Position numbers and translations under genes: made by a program. Shown in pieces: positions 16,053-26,212 of a DNA stretch of 35,218 bases; the first letter of the stretch is position 1, and each line of letters opens with the position of its first letter. The notes under the pieces were generated by a model that searched no databases, had not been told where the DNA came from, and saw only the letters and a list, made by a program, of their open reading frames with translations. The DNA comes from Woeseiaceae bacterium (GTDB lineage: Bacteria; Pseudomonadota; Gammaproteobacteria; Steroidobacterales; Woeseiaceae), in NCBI GenBank assembly GCA_030066075.1, contig JASJCH010000017.1, positions 1 through 35,218 on the forward strand, written 5' to 3'.

Positions 16053-16967
16053 CTATTCGACGGGCGGGATACTCTTCAGGTAAGCGGCGATTGCATCTCG
16101 ATCGGCCTTCGTCAACCTGGCCATATTCTCCTGCACGGCCACCATGGTGCCACCCACCGAATCGAAATCGGGCGTGAATCCGGATTCCAGGTAGTAGCTG
16201 ATATCACCGGCAGACCAGCCCGATAGGGTCTTCGCTGCCGGAGTGATGTTGGGGACGCTGCCGGTGCCCTCCGCGGCGGGCGCCCCGCCGAGCCAGCGCT
16301 CAGCCAAGAGGCCACCGAAACCGTCGCGCGGCGTATGGCATTCGGCGCAGTGACCCGCGCCCTCGACCAGGTACTGCCCGAGCAGCACCTCAGGGTCATC
16401 GGTGCCGAGATCGACTACGACCGAATCATCAAGATAGAGCCGCTTCCACGCGCCGATACCGCGCCGGACATTCCACGGGAAGCCCAATTCATGTCCATCC
16501 GGACGGCCCTCGACCGCGGGCAACGTATCGATATAGGCCTTGAGGTCCATGACGTCCTCGGTCCGCATTTTCGCGTAGGACGTGTAGGGGAACGACGGGT
16601 AGTAATGCCGGCCCTGCGGCGAGACGCCGCGCTGCATGGCGTTCACGAACTCGAGCACGGACCAGCCGCCGATACCGTCCTGCTCGTGCGTTGAGATGTT
16701 CGGCACCCGGAACACGCCGTACTCAGTCTCAAATTCGGTGCCCCCGCCAAGACGCAGCTTGGCGTCGCCCCGCGCGCGCTTGCCGTCGACCGGCGTCGCG
16801 TGGCATGACGCGCAACCGCCCGCCCAGAATATGCGTTCCCCGGCGACGGCATCCGGTTCGTAATCGGGCAGATCGCCGTTTGCCAGCGTCTGCGGACTCG
16901 TCAGCCACCACGAGGCGATGAGCAGCACCGCGACCAGCGCGGCGCTGATGCGGATGCTACGGCGCAC
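16053..16967 (-). CDS. dihaem c-type cytochrome
   Basis: This 304-residue product has an N-terminal signal or anchor helix (residues 8-24) and two cytochrome c domains with haem motifs CASCH (52-56) and CAECH (207-211). The domains resemble the cytochrome subunits that accept electrons from periplasmic PQQ or flavin dehydrogenases, including the segments FRVPNISTHEQDGIGGWSV and SVPNITPAAKTLSGWSAGDI. Met residues after each such segment could be the distal ligands. The GTG start at 16967 directly follows the TAA of the cytochrome c' gene, with no strong ribosome site, so translation is probably coupled. A sugar dehydrogenase two genes away is a possible electron donor, which is inference only. 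Confidence 0.86.
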   Translation of the reverse strand: MRRSIRISAALVAVLLIASWWLTSPQTLANGDLPDYEPDAVAGERIFWAGGCASCHATPVDGKRARGDAKLRLGGGTEFETEYGVFRVPNISTHEQDGIGGWSVLEFVNAMQRGVSPQGRHYYPSFPYTSYAKMRTEDVMDLKAYIDTLPAVEGRPDGHELGFPWNVRRGIGAWKRLYLDDSVVVDLGTDDPEVLLGQYLVEGAGHCAECHTPRDGFGGLLAERWLGGAPAAEGTGSVPNITPAAKTLSGWSAGDISYYLESGFTPDFDSVGGTMVAVQENMARLTKADRDAIAAYLKSIPPVE

Positions 16968-17408
16968 TTAATCGTCGGAAATGCGGTAGTTGTCGTGGCA
17001 GGCTTTGCAGTTCTGGAAGGCCGCGCCCACAACGGGTCGGGCAGCCTCGAGAGAGTCCGGGGCCGCCGCGATAGCGGTATCCACTGCGGCCGCCCACTTC
17101 GCGAGCGCGGCATCGAATCCTTCGCGGTCCGTCCAGATCGCCGGCGCCGCCTCGGTATCCATGCCCGTTTCGGTGCCTTCCGGGAACAGATCGCCGAATT
17201 TCGCTGCAGCGTCTTTCCAGACGTTCAGCGACTGCATCAACTGCTCGCTGTCGAACTCTGCCTCGCCGCGCAGCATCAGGCCTACAGGCTTGGCTGCATC
17301 GCGCACGCCTTCCATCAATTCGTGGCGGACATGGCGGGGGTCATCGTCTGCGAATGCTGACGTTGCAACAGCCATTACGGCCAGGAAGATTGGTAGCTTT
17401 AATTTCAT
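16968..17408 (-). CDS. cytochrome c' / c-556 family protein
   Basis: This 146-residue periplasmic protein has a signal peptide (MKLKLPIFLAVMAVATSAFA) and a four-helix-bundle cytochrome c' domain (PF01322). The single haem motif CKACH lies close to the C-terminus (134-138), as the family requires. The segment RHELMEGVRDAAKPVGLMLRGE forms helix 1; a Met near its end may be the sixth ligand, as in c-556. Family members bind nitric oxide or carry electrons. The ATG at 17408 has AGGTG six bases upstream; a GTG at 17417 is an alternative. It is followed without a gap by the dihaem cytochrome and preceded by tadA 44 bases away. Confidence 0.88.
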   Translation of the reverse strand: MKLKLPIFLAVMAVATSAFADDDPRHVRHELMEGVRDAAKPVGLMLRGEAEFDSEQLMQSLNVWKDAAAKFGDLFPEGTETGMDTEAAPAIWTDREGFDAALAKWAAAVDTAIAAAPDSLEAARPVVGAAFQNCKACHDNYRISDD

Positions 17409-17452
17409 GGAAGACACCTGCGGCTCCTTGTGGGCGGTCCAGTAAAAAACAT

Positions 17453-17905
17453 TCAGCGCCGGGCGTCAAAAAACGCCCGCAACACCTGGCTGCAGTCATC
17501 GGCCAGCACACCGCCCTGGATCTCGAAGCGATGGTTGAAGGCCGGGCTGTCGCTCAGATCGATGGCGCTGCCGGCGGCGCCGGCCTTGGGATCGTAGGCG
17601 CCGAACACCACGCGCGCCAGGCGCGCCTGCACGATCGCGCCCATGCACATGGCGCAAGGCTCCAGCGTCACGTACAGCGTGGCATCGGCAAGCCGGTAAT
17701 TGCCTTTCTCCGCGCCGGCCGCACGCAATGCCACGATTTCCGCATGGCCACTCGGATCGTTGTCCCTGATTGAGCGATTCTGCCCGGTCGCGAAGAGCTC
17801 ACCGCGGGCCACCACGACCGCGCCCACGGGAATCTCGCCTGCCGTGCCGGCTGCCTGCGCCTCGCGCAGCGCGGCCTGCATGAAGCCGGCGTCAGCGTCG
17901 TCCAT
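17453..17905 (-). CDS. tadA: tRNA-specific adenosine deaminase TadA
   Basis: This 150-residue cytosolic zinc deaminase converts the wobble adenosine of tRNA-Arg(ACG) to inosine. The zinc and proton-transfer motif HAE is at 54-56 (PSGHAEIVALR), and PCAMC at 83-87 supplies Cys84 and Cys87. The motif VPVGA-like EIPVGAVVV at 24-32 and FNHRFEI near the C-terminus are family hallmarks. The length is slightly shorter than E. coli TadA. The ATG abuts the guaA stop with no spacer, so it is the third gene of a guaB-guaA-tadA run. An essential function is expected. Confidence 0.95.
   Translation of the reverse strand: MDDADAGFMQAALREAQAAGTAGEIPVGAVVVARGELFATGQNRSIRDNDPSGHAEIVALRAAGAEKGNYRLADATLYVTLEPCAMCMGAIVQARLARVVFGAYDPKAGAAGSAIDLSDSPAFNHRFEIQGGVLADDCSQVLRAFFDARR
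17460..17479 (-). terminator. hairpin at the 3' end of tadA
   Basis: CGGGCGT (17460-17466) pairs with ACGCCCG (17473-17479) around a six-base loop, just inside the tadA stop. On the minus strand a TTTTTT run occurs about 14 bases after the hairpin. It could attenuate transcription into the cytochrome genes, but the spacing is poor for an intrinsic terminator. Confidence 0.3.
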
Positions 17906-19504
17906 TCACTCCCACTCGATGGTCGCGGGCGGCTTGCCGGAGATATCGTAGGTGACGCGCGATATGCCGTCGACCTCGTTGATGATGCGCAGGCTGACGT
18001 GCTCCAGGAACTCGTACGGCAACCGGGCCCAGCGGGCCGTCATGAAATCGATGGTCTCGACCGCTCGCAGCGCAATCACGTATTCGTAGCGGCGGCCATC
18101 GCCCATGACGCCGACGGACTTCACCGGCAGGAATACCGCGAACGCCTGGCTGACCCGGTCGTAGAGTTCGTGCTTGCGAAGCTCCTCGATGAAAATGTCG
18201 TCGGCAAGCTGCAGTTTTTCCACATGCTCGGGGCGCACCTCGCCGAGCACGCGCACCCCCAGGCCGGGTCCCGGGAACGGGTGACGCATGACCATCTCTT
18301 CAGGCAGGCCGAGCTCGATGCCAATCCTGCGGACCTCGTCTTTGAACAGCTCCCGCAGCGGCTCGACGAGTTGCATGCGCATGTCTTCCGGTAAGCCGCC
18401 GACATTGTGATGCGACTTGATGACGTGCGCCTTGCCGGTCTTCGAGCCGGCCGACTCGATGACGTCCGGGTAAATCGTGCCCTGCGCCAGCCACTCGATG
18501 CCTTCGAGCTTGTGGGCCTCCTCGTCGAACACTTCGATGAACTTGGCGCCGATGATCTTGCGTTTTTTCTCGGGATCGGATTCGCCCTCGAGGGCAGCGA
18601 AGAAACGGTCCGCTGCGTTCACCCGAATCACATTGATGTGCATGTGCTCGGCGAACGTCTCCATGACCTGGTCACCCTCGTTGTGGCGCAGCAGACCGTG
18701 GTCGACGAACACGCAAGTGAGCTGATCGCCGATCGCCTCGTGCAGCAGCGCCGCCACGACGGAGGAGTCGACGCCGCCCGACAGCCCGAGCAGCACCTGG
18801 CCATCGCCGACCTGCGCGCGCACCTGCTCGATGGCATCGGCCACGATGTTGCCGGCCGTCCAGTCACCCGGGCAGCCACAGATCTCACGCACGAAGCGGC
18901 GCATGATCGCGTCGCCGTGGAGCGTATGCGTGACCTCGGGGTGAAACTGCACGCCGAAAAACCCGCGCTTCGCGTCTTCCATGGCCGCGATCGGCGAGTT
19001 CGGGCTGCTGGCCGTGACCGCAAAGCCCGGCGGCACGGCCTCGACGCGGTCCCCGTGGCTCATCCATACCTTGAGCATCGGCTTGCCGCTGTCGGCGTCG
19101 CTGAAACCGCCGAAAAGACCCGACTCGCCGGGCGTGATCTCGGCGTAACCGAATTCCCGGCGCTCGGACGCCTCGACCTGGCCGCCGAGCTCAGCCGCCA
19201 TGGTCTGCATGCCGTAGCAGATGCCGAGGACCGGCACGCCGAGCTCGAAGACGGCCGGCGAAACCCTCGGCGGATCATCGAGGTTCACCGACTCGGGGCC
19301 GCCGGACAGGATCACGCCGGAGGGTGCAAACGCCCGCACGTCGTCATCGGACATGTCCCAGGGATGAATCTCGGAATACACGCCGCATTCGCGCACGCGC
19401 CTGGCGATCAACTGCGTGTACTGGCCGCCGAAGTCGACGATCAGCAGTCGATGGGCGTGAATATCGGGGTGCGGCGCGTTACTGGCCTCGGCAACCTGGC
19501 TCAT
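17906..19504 (-). CDS. guaA: GMP synthase (glutamine-hydrolysing)
   Basis: This 532-residue enzyme converts XMP to GMP with ATP and glutamine. The N-terminal class I amidotransferase domain holds the nucleophile Cys96 (LGICYGMQ) and the His188/Glu190 pair (QFHPEVTHT). The ATP-pyrophosphatase domain has the PP-loop LSGGVDSSV starting at 241. The C-terminal dimerisation domain ends in the typical [12 protein letters not shown]. Length matches the E. coli enzyme plus a short N-terminal extension ([17 protein letters not shown]). AAAGGGA lies before the ATG at 19504. guaB ends 13 bases upstream, and tadA follows immediately. Confidence 0.97.
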   Translation of the reverse strand: MSQVAEASNAPHPDIHAHRLLIVDFGGQYTQLIARRVRECGVYSEIHPWDMSDDDVRAFAPSGVILSGGPESVNLDDPPRVSPAVFELGVPVLGICYGMQTMAAELGGQVEASERREFGYAEITPGESGLFGGFSDADSGKPMLKVWMSHGDRVEAVPPGFAVTASSPNSPIAAMEDAKRGFFGVQFHPEVTHTLHGDAIMRRFVREICGCPGDWTAGNIVADAIEQVRAQVGDGQVLLGLSGGVDSSVVAALLHEAIGDQLTCVFVDHGLLRHNEGDQVMETFAEHMHINVIRVNAADRFFAALEGESDPEKKRKIIGAKFIEVFDEEAHKLEGIEWLAQGTIYPDVIESAGSKTGKAHVIKSHHNVGGLPEDMRMQLVEPLRELFKDEVRRIGIELGLPEEMVMRHPFPGPGLGVRVLGEVRPEHVEKLQLADDIFIEELRKHELYDRVSQAFAVFLPVKSVGVMGDGRRYEYVIALRAVETIDFMTARWARLPYEFLEHVSLRIINEVDGISRVTYDISGKPPATIEWE

Positions 19505-19517
19505 GGCGTCCCTTTCG

Positions 19518-21107
<1,590 letters not shown>

Positions 21108-22370
21108 ATGGCGGCGGCAATCACGGTCAGCCAGCTCAATCGCCAGGTCAAAACGCTGCTCGAGAAAGGCCTCGCCCGCCTCTGGGTCGAGGGCGAAATC
21201 TCCAACATTGCCCGGCCGGCCTCCGGCCATATCTACTTCAGCCTCAAGGACGCCTCCGCGCAGATTCGCTGCGCCTTCTTCCGCCAGCGCCAGCGCGGCC
21301 CGACGATCGGCCTCAAGAACGGCGACCAGGTACTCGCCTTCGGGCGCGTCAGCCTCTACGAGCCGCGCGGCGATTACCAGCTGATCGTCGAGCAGGTCGA
21401 ACCCGCGGGTGAAGGGGCGCTCAAGCGCCAGTTCGAGGTCCTCAAGAAAAAACTCGCCGCCGAGGGGCTGTTCGACGAAGACCGCAAGCAGGCGCTGCCG
21501 GACCTGCCCGAGCGCATCGGCGTCATCACCTCGCCTTCCGGTGCCGCGGTCAGGGACATCCTGACCGTTCTGGGCCGGCGCTTTCCGTCGATCCCCGTCG
21601 TAATTTACCCGGCAGCCGTCCAGGGCGAGGCCGCGCCCGCTGAGCTGATCGCCGCGCTGAATTCGGCCATAGAACGCGACGAATGCGACGTGCTGATCAT
21701 GGGCCGCGGCGGCGGGTCCCTCGAGGATCTCTGGGCGTTCAACGATGAAGGCCTTGCGCGCGCCATCGCAGCCTGCCCGATCCCGATCGTCAGTGCCGTC
21801 GGCCACGAGGTCGACTTCACGATCGCCGACTTCGTCGCCGACGTGCGTGCGCCCACGCCTTCCGGGGCGGCCGAGCTCGTCGTTCCCGATCGCGAAGACT
21901 GGCTGCGGGCGATCAACTCGTATGCCGTCCGCATCGCCCGGCTGGGCCAGCGCGCGCTCGAGGACCGCGGCCAGACTCTCGACTGGCTGACACGCCGCCT
22001 CGTGCAAACCAGCCCGCAACAGACCCTGATGCGCCAGCACGAACGACTCGATGACATGCAGCGCCGGCTGCGCCTGGCCATGCGCCAGGGCGTCGCGCAG
22101 CAGCGGCCCACACTCGTAAACTTATGGCAGCGGCTGCAATCATCGGGACGCCGGACGACGGCCGCAGCACAACACCGCCTCCAGCTAGCCGCCCGTGGCC
22201 TGCACGCGGTCAGCCCCCTGGCGACGCTCGACCGCGGCTACGCGATCGTGGAAGACGTCGAAACCGGCAAGGTGCTTGTCGATGCGGCCGATGCGACGGT
22301 CGGCAGCGACATCCGGGCGCGGCTCGCGAGCGGCGAACTTACAGCGACGGTCAAGTCCAAAAGACCATGA
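21108..22370 (+). CDS. xseA: exodeoxyribonuclease VII large subunit
   Basis: The 420-residue product is the large subunit of exonuclease VII, which degrades single-stranded DNA to short oligonucleotides. The N-terminal OB-fold starts ITVSQLNRQVKTLLEKGLARLWVEGEISN and runs to about 105. The catalytic domain (PF02601) contains GVITSPSGAAVRDI, IMGRGGGSLEDLWAFNDE and SAVGHEVDFTIADFVADVRAPTPSGAAEL. A long coiled-coil region then leads to RGYAIV near the end. I chose the ATG at 21108 because AAGG lies seven bases upstream and it fits the family start. The ATG at 21081, close to a -10 box, would add nine residues and be leaderless. The stop overlaps the next start by four bases (ATGA). Confidence 0.93.
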   Translation: MAAAITVSQLNRQVKTLLEKGLARLWVEGEISNIARPASGHIYFSLKDASAQIRCAFFRQRQRGPTIGLKNGDQVLAFGRVSLYEPRGDYQLIVEQVEPAGEGALKRQFEVLKKKLAAEGLFDEDRKQALPDLPERIGVITSPSGAAVRDILTVLGRRFPSIPVVIYPAAVQGEAAPAELIAALNSAIERDECDVLIMGRGGGSLEDLWAFNDEGLARAIAACPIPIVSAVGHEVDFTIADFVADVRAPTPSGAAELVVPDREDWLRAINSYAVRIARLGQRALEDRGQTLDWLTRRLVQTSPQQTLMRQHERLDDMQRRLRLAMRQGVAQQRPTLVNLWQRLQSSGRRTTAAAQHRLQLAARGLHAVSPLATLDRGYAIVEDVETGKVLVDAADATVGSDIRARLASGELTATVKSKRP

Positions 22371-23155
22371 AACTGACACTACTTGCTCTGATCCTGTGTC
22401 TGCCATTTACCGCGAGTGCCGACAGCGCGTGGCCCGGCGGCATCGCGTTTCTCAATCTCGGCCCGGCGGAAGGCGAGCCGCCGGTCGTTGAGTTCGACGG
22501 CAAACGGGTGCTCGTGATGGACGACGGCGGCCAGTGGCGCGCTGCAGTCGGCGTGCCGCTCAGCGCAGCAACCGGACGCGCGAGTATCACCTTCGCCAAC
22601 GAGATCACGATGTCCTTCGACGTCGTTGAGCATGCCTATGCCGAGGAGCACCTGCAGGTCGCCAGGAGCTACGTGTCGCTGAGCGAGGAAGACCTGGCTC
22701 GCTACCATCGCGAACGCAAAGTTATCGACGCGGCGCTCAACAACTGGCGCGACGTCCCGGTAGCCGGCGTGGATCTCGAAAGCCCCGTGGAAGGGCCGCG
22801 CAGTTCATCGTTTGGCAAGCGGCGCTTTTTCAATAACGAACCGCGCTCGCCGCACACGGGGATGGACATCGCCGTGCCCATGGGCACGCCGATACTCGCG
22901 CCGCGCGCCGGCGTGGTGACGGAAACCGGTGACTTCTACTTTAACGGCAACACGGTCTTTATCGATCACGGCCAGGGCTTTGTGACGATGTACTGCCACC
23001 TGAGCGAGATCGGTGTCGAGAACGGCCGGGAAGTTTCGACCGGCGACGTCATCGGCCTGGTCGGCAAGACCGGGCGCGTCACGGGCGCGCACCTGCACTT
23101 CGGTACCTATCTGAACGGCAACGCCGTGGACCCGGCTTTGTTATTGCGCGACTGA
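22367..23155 (+). CDS. M23-family peptidoglycan endopeptidase
   Basis: This 262-residue exported protein has a signal peptide (MKLTLLALILCLPFTASA). Its C-terminal LytM/M23 domain (PF01551) has a complete zinc site: His163 and Asp167 (SPHTGMDIA), catalytic His211 (YCHLSE) and His242/His244 (GAHLHFG). The N-terminal half (20-135) resembles the M23 N-terminal domain that often guards the active site. Because all ligands are present, it is likely an active peptidoglycan cross-link hydrolase and not an EnvC-like activator. It overlaps the xseA stop by four bases, so both are co-translated. The next gene starts 12 bases after its stop. Confidence 0.9.
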   Translation: MKLTLLALILCLPFTASADSAWPGGIAFLNLGPAEGEPPVVEFDGKRVLVMDDGGQWRAAVGVPLSAATGRASITFANEITMSFDVVEHAYAEEHLQVARSYVSLSEEDLARYHRERKVIDAALNNWRDVPVAGVDLESPVEGPRSSSFGKRRFFNNEPRSPHTGMDIAVPMGTPILAPRAGVVTETGDFYFNGNTVFIDHGQGFVTMYCHLSEIGVENGREVSTGDVIGLVGKTGRVTGAHLHFGTYLNGNAVDPALLLRD

Positions 23156-23167
23156 GGAACCGGCCGC

Positions 23168-23680
23168 ATGACAACCGTTGGCCACAGCCTCGCCGGACTG
23201 TCGATGGCGGCGCTCTTCCTGCCGAAGGGACGCTCCCTTGCCTGGTACCTGCTCGTCGGCCACCTGTTTGTCCTGTTCGCAAACCTTCCCGACTTGCCGC
23301 TTCCCGGCTGGGGACATGCATCGTACGAAGTCAGCCACAGCATCTTCGTGACCATGCTGCTGGCATCCACACTCGGGCTATTGATGTTCATTCCCGGATT
23401 CGACGATCTCGTGGGGATCCGCGTGGTCTTGCTCTGGTCGCTGGCCTGGCTCAGCCACATGGCGCTCGATGCGATGTACAACCACGGGCTCGGTATCGGC
23501 GTCTTCTGGCCGTTTTCCGATGCCCACCTCGTGCTTCCTGTTCCCTGGTTCGAGACGCTCACCTGGCCGCCGTTCACAGAGCACAATCGCAATGTCTTTG
23601 CGACCGAACTGGTGTTTTACGGTACTCTCCTGATCGTGTGTTTACTGTTGCGGCGCCGCCTGTATGTCCCTGATCAGTGA
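23168..23680 (+). CDS. YdjM-like membrane-bound metal-dependent hydrolase
   Basis: This 170-residue inner-membrane protein has about four hydrophobic segments. It matches the LexA-binding/YdjM family (PF04307, membrane-bound metal-dependent hydrolase) through conserved polar residues set in helices: His6 (GHSLAG), Asp42 (LPDLPL), His57 (SHSIF), His97 and Asp101 (SHMALDAMYNHG) and Asp118 (WPFSDAHL). These likely form a metal site. The biochemical role of the family is unsettled. A GAGGAA ribosome site lies upstream. Its 3' end overlaps the next gene by 17 bases in another frame, so the two should be co-expressed. Confidence 0.75.
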   Translation: MTTVGHSLAGLSMAALFLPKGRSLAWYLLVGHLFVLFANLPDLPLPGWGHASYEVSHSIFVTMLLASTLGLLMFIPGFDDLVGIRVVLLWSLAWLSHMALDAMYNHGLGIGVFWPFSDAHLVLPVPWFETLTWPPFTEHNRNVFATELVFYGTLLIVCLLLRRRLYVPDQ

Positions 23681-25433
23681 ATTGAAGCGCCGCAATGTTC
23701 TACGTGTCGCAGCGGCCTATGTCGTCACGGCCTGGCTGATCATCCAGGTTGCCGAGACCATATTGCCGCTGTACGGCTTTTCGGACGCCGCCATTCGCTA
23801 TGTCATTACCGGGCTGGCCGTCGGGCTGCTACCCGTCCTGATTCTCTCGTGGGCCTTCGAGCTGACCCCGGAAGGCCTGAGGCTCGACTCTTCCATAGAC
23901 CGGTCGCAGAACGCCGCGGCGGGCACGGGGCGCAAGTTCGATCGCGGCATCATGATCGTGCTCGCCGTCGCTATCGGCTACTTCGCGTTCGACAAGTTCG
24001 TCCTCTCTGAGTCGCGGGAGGCGGCCATCGCGGAGGCGGCACGCGAAGAGGGACGCAGCACAGCGGTCGTCGAGGCTTACGGTGAGCGGTCCATCGCCGT
24101 GCTCGCCTTTGCGGATATGTCACCCGACGGCGACCAGGAGTACATGTCCGACGGCATCGCCGAAGAAATTCTCAACCTGCTCGCGCAAGTGCCGGACCTG
24201 CGTGTCATCTCGCGCTCGTCGGCGTTCGCATTCAAGGACAAGGACCTGCCGATTCCCGAGATTGCGGCGCAGCTGAACGCAGCGTTCGTGCTCGAGGGCT
24301 CGGTGCGCACGGCAGGTGACCAGATCCGGATCACTGCCCAGCTCATCGAGGCAGGTTCCGACACGCACCGCTGGTCTGAGACCTACGATCGCCGGCTCGA
24401 AAACGTGTTCGACATCCAGGACGACATCGCTGCACAGGTCGTGGATCAGCTCAAGTCGACATTGCTCGGTAATGCGCCGAAATCGCAACGCATCGACGAA
24501 GAGGCATACACGCTGGTGCTGCAGGCACGCTACCTGTGGAACCGCCGCGCCGAGGGCGACGAACAGGAGGCGCTGGCACTCTACCAGCGGGCTGTCGACA
24601 TAGACCCGGGGTACGCCCCCGCCTGGACCGGGCTGTCGGTTGCCTATGCCGTGGCCGCGCTTAAGAATCGCATGGACCGTGAGGAAGGGTTGCGACTAGC
24701 GCGGGAAGCCGTAGAGCAGGCGCTCGAACTCGACCCCGACAATGCAGAGGCACGCGTGCGACTCGGCCAGGCGCTGGGTAGAGACGGGGACCGGGCGGGT
24801 ATGCTCGAACAGTACGTAATGGCATTCGCAGCCGAGCCGAACAACCCGCTAACGCTCGGCATCATGGCCCAGCATGCAGGCCGCCAGGGCGATATCGATG
24901 AACTGGTCAGGCTCTACGACAAAGCTGCCGACATCGATCCTCTCGCTGCCATTTGGCCCAATAACAAAGCCAACGCGCTGATCCAGCATCACCGCACCGA
25001 AGAGGCCAGGCTCGCGATGGACCGTGCGCTGGAACTTAGTGGAAATACGACGGCATTTCGTGAGGGCATGATCGATATTCACAATGTGATCGGCCAGTAT
25101 GCGAAAGCTCTGGAGCTGCTCGAAGGTCTCCCGATTGAGAGGTTCAACATGACGCGCAAGGCGGTCGCACTCTATGGCGCTGGCCGTGTTGCCGAGTCGG
25201 ACCAGCTCCTCGAGGTGATCACCTCAATACCGGTTCCCGAAGCTCGTATGTCAGCCGCGATGATTTACGCCAGCCGCGGCGACAACGACCAGGCGTTCGA
25301 ATGGCTTGCGCAAGTCGATGGCATTCCTCCGTGGAGCATGGTCTACGACGCCTACTTGCGTGTAATGGTCGACGACCCGCGCTGGAAACCCTGGGTCGAC
25401 AGCCTGGATTGGCCTTGGGATTACGAGTACTAG
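23664..25433 (+). CDS. TolB-like/TPR membrane protein, copy 1
   Basis: The 589-residue protein starts MSLISELKRRNVLRVAAAYVV and has two membrane helices (about 14-36 and 44-66) and a third at 94-112. A TolB N-terminal/FlgO-like domain (141-265) follows: SIAVLAFADMSPDGDQEYMSDGIAEEILNLL, then AAFVLEGSVRTAGDQIRITAQLI and IQDDIAAQVVDQL. TPR-like helices fill about 280-570. This architecture is abundant in marine gammaproteobacteria, sometimes attached to adenylate cyclase or DNA-binding modules, but here no output domain is attached. Its function is unknown; a role in protein interaction at the membrane is inference. It is a clear paralogue of the gene at 26209-27957, and its TAG overlaps the stop of the convergent gene at 25430. 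Confidence 0.85.
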   Translation: MSLISELKRRNVLRVAAAYVVTAWLIIQVAETILPLYGFSDAAIRYVITGLAVGLLPVLILSWAFELTPEGLRLDSSIDRSQNAAAGTGRKFDRGIMIVLAVAIGYFAFDKFVLSESREAAIAEAAREEGRSTAVVEAYGERSIAVLAFADMSPDGDQEYMSDGIAEEILNLLAQVPDLRVISRSSAFAFKDKDLPIPEIAAQLNAAFVLEGSVRTAGDQIRITAQLIEAGSDTHRWSETYDRRLENVFDIQDDIAAQVVDQLKSTLLGNAPKSQRIDEEAYTLVLQARYLWNRRAEGDEQEALALYQRAVDIDPGYAPAWTGLSVAYAVAALKNRMDREEGLRLAREAVEQALELDPDNAEARVRLGQALGRDGDRAGMLEQYVMAFAAEPNNPLTLGIMAQHAGRQGDIDELVRLYDKAADIDPLAAIWPNNKANALIQHHRTEEARLAMDRALELSGNTTAFREGMIDIHNVIGQYAKALELLEGLPIERFNMTRKAVALYGAGRVAESDQLLEVITSIPVPEARMSAAMIYASRGDNDQAFEWLAQVDGIPPWSMVYDAYLRVMVDDPRWKPWVDSLDWPWDYEY

Positions 25434-26212
25434 GTCTGAATCGACGCCAGGTATTCCGTCAACCTGCCCTGCAGTGATCTCGCTTTTTCGAGAATTGATT
25501 CGTTACGGCGAATCTGCAATTGCTGCATGTTGCGCGTTTGCGGCAACCAGTCGACGAACTCCTGTCGCGACAGGAAGCGGTCAAGCGTAGCGCGAAGGTC
25601 ATCTTCGTCAACGTCAGCCGTTCTGACCTCCTGCATGATGTCGGGCCGGAAAAACACCCAGGTGTCCTGGATGAATCTCTCTTGCTCAAGGCTGTTTATC
25701 CCGGCCGCCAGCTTGAAATGGTGGAGCTCTTGCGGAAACCAGATGGCTTCAAATTGTCTCTGGTCGGCTTCGTACCCGTAATAGTCGTACAGGAGATTCT
25801 TGATATCCGGGTCGCGTAACAAGCGCATGTTCCCGGTGGAACGCAGGTCCTCGAACGTATGGGCTGTCAGGACCGGCGTGTAGAGGTAACTCGACTGCAC
25901 TATTGCACCCAGGAACTCGACCGGCCGACGCATTGCCAGTTCCGGGTCCGCGACGACGTCCATCAGCAGCGTGGCGAGGTCGAGGCGCAATGACTGCAGC
26001 TCCAGGGCATACTCGAGACTCTCGATATCGGCCTGCACGTCGACAATCAGTCGCGCGACGTATTGCGCCTCCTGGGCTCGATCGCCACGCTGCTCCCACC
26101 AGCGATCCAATTGAAACGCCAGCATCAGGCCAACAATGACCACTAGTATCTCGACAAAGACCGTAAACCAGTCCTGGCGCCGAATTGCCTGTGCCATGCG
26201 CTTGATGATCAC
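25430..26212 (-). CDS. single-span membrane protein of unknown function
   Basis: This 260-residue protein has a basic N-terminus (MIIKRMAQAIRRQDW) and one membrane helix at about 17-36 (FVEILVVIVGLMLAFQLDRWWEQRG). A long, mostly helical charged region follows, rich in Gln, Glu and Arg. The layout recalls DUF6090-like proteins, but I cannot confirm that. Its GTG start at 26212 overlaps the TGA of the TPR gene by four bases, so it is translationally coupled to that gene and may work with it. An ATG at 26197 is an alternative start. Its stop shares bases with the stop of the convergent TPR gene, both TAG on the palindrome CTAG. Confidence 0.72.
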   Translation of the reverse strand: MIIKRMAQAIRRQDWFTVFVEILVVIVGLMLAFQLDRWWEQRGDRAQEAQYVARLIVDVQADIESLEYALELQSLRLDLATLLMDVVADPELAMRRPVEFLGAIVQSSYLYTPVLTAHTFEDLRSTGNMRLLRDPDIKNLLYDYYGYEADQRQFEAIWFPQELHHFKLAAGINSLEQERFIQDTWVFFRPDIMQEVRTADVDEDDLRATLDRFLSRQEFVDWLPQTRNMQQLQIRRNESILEKARSLQGRLTEYLASIQT

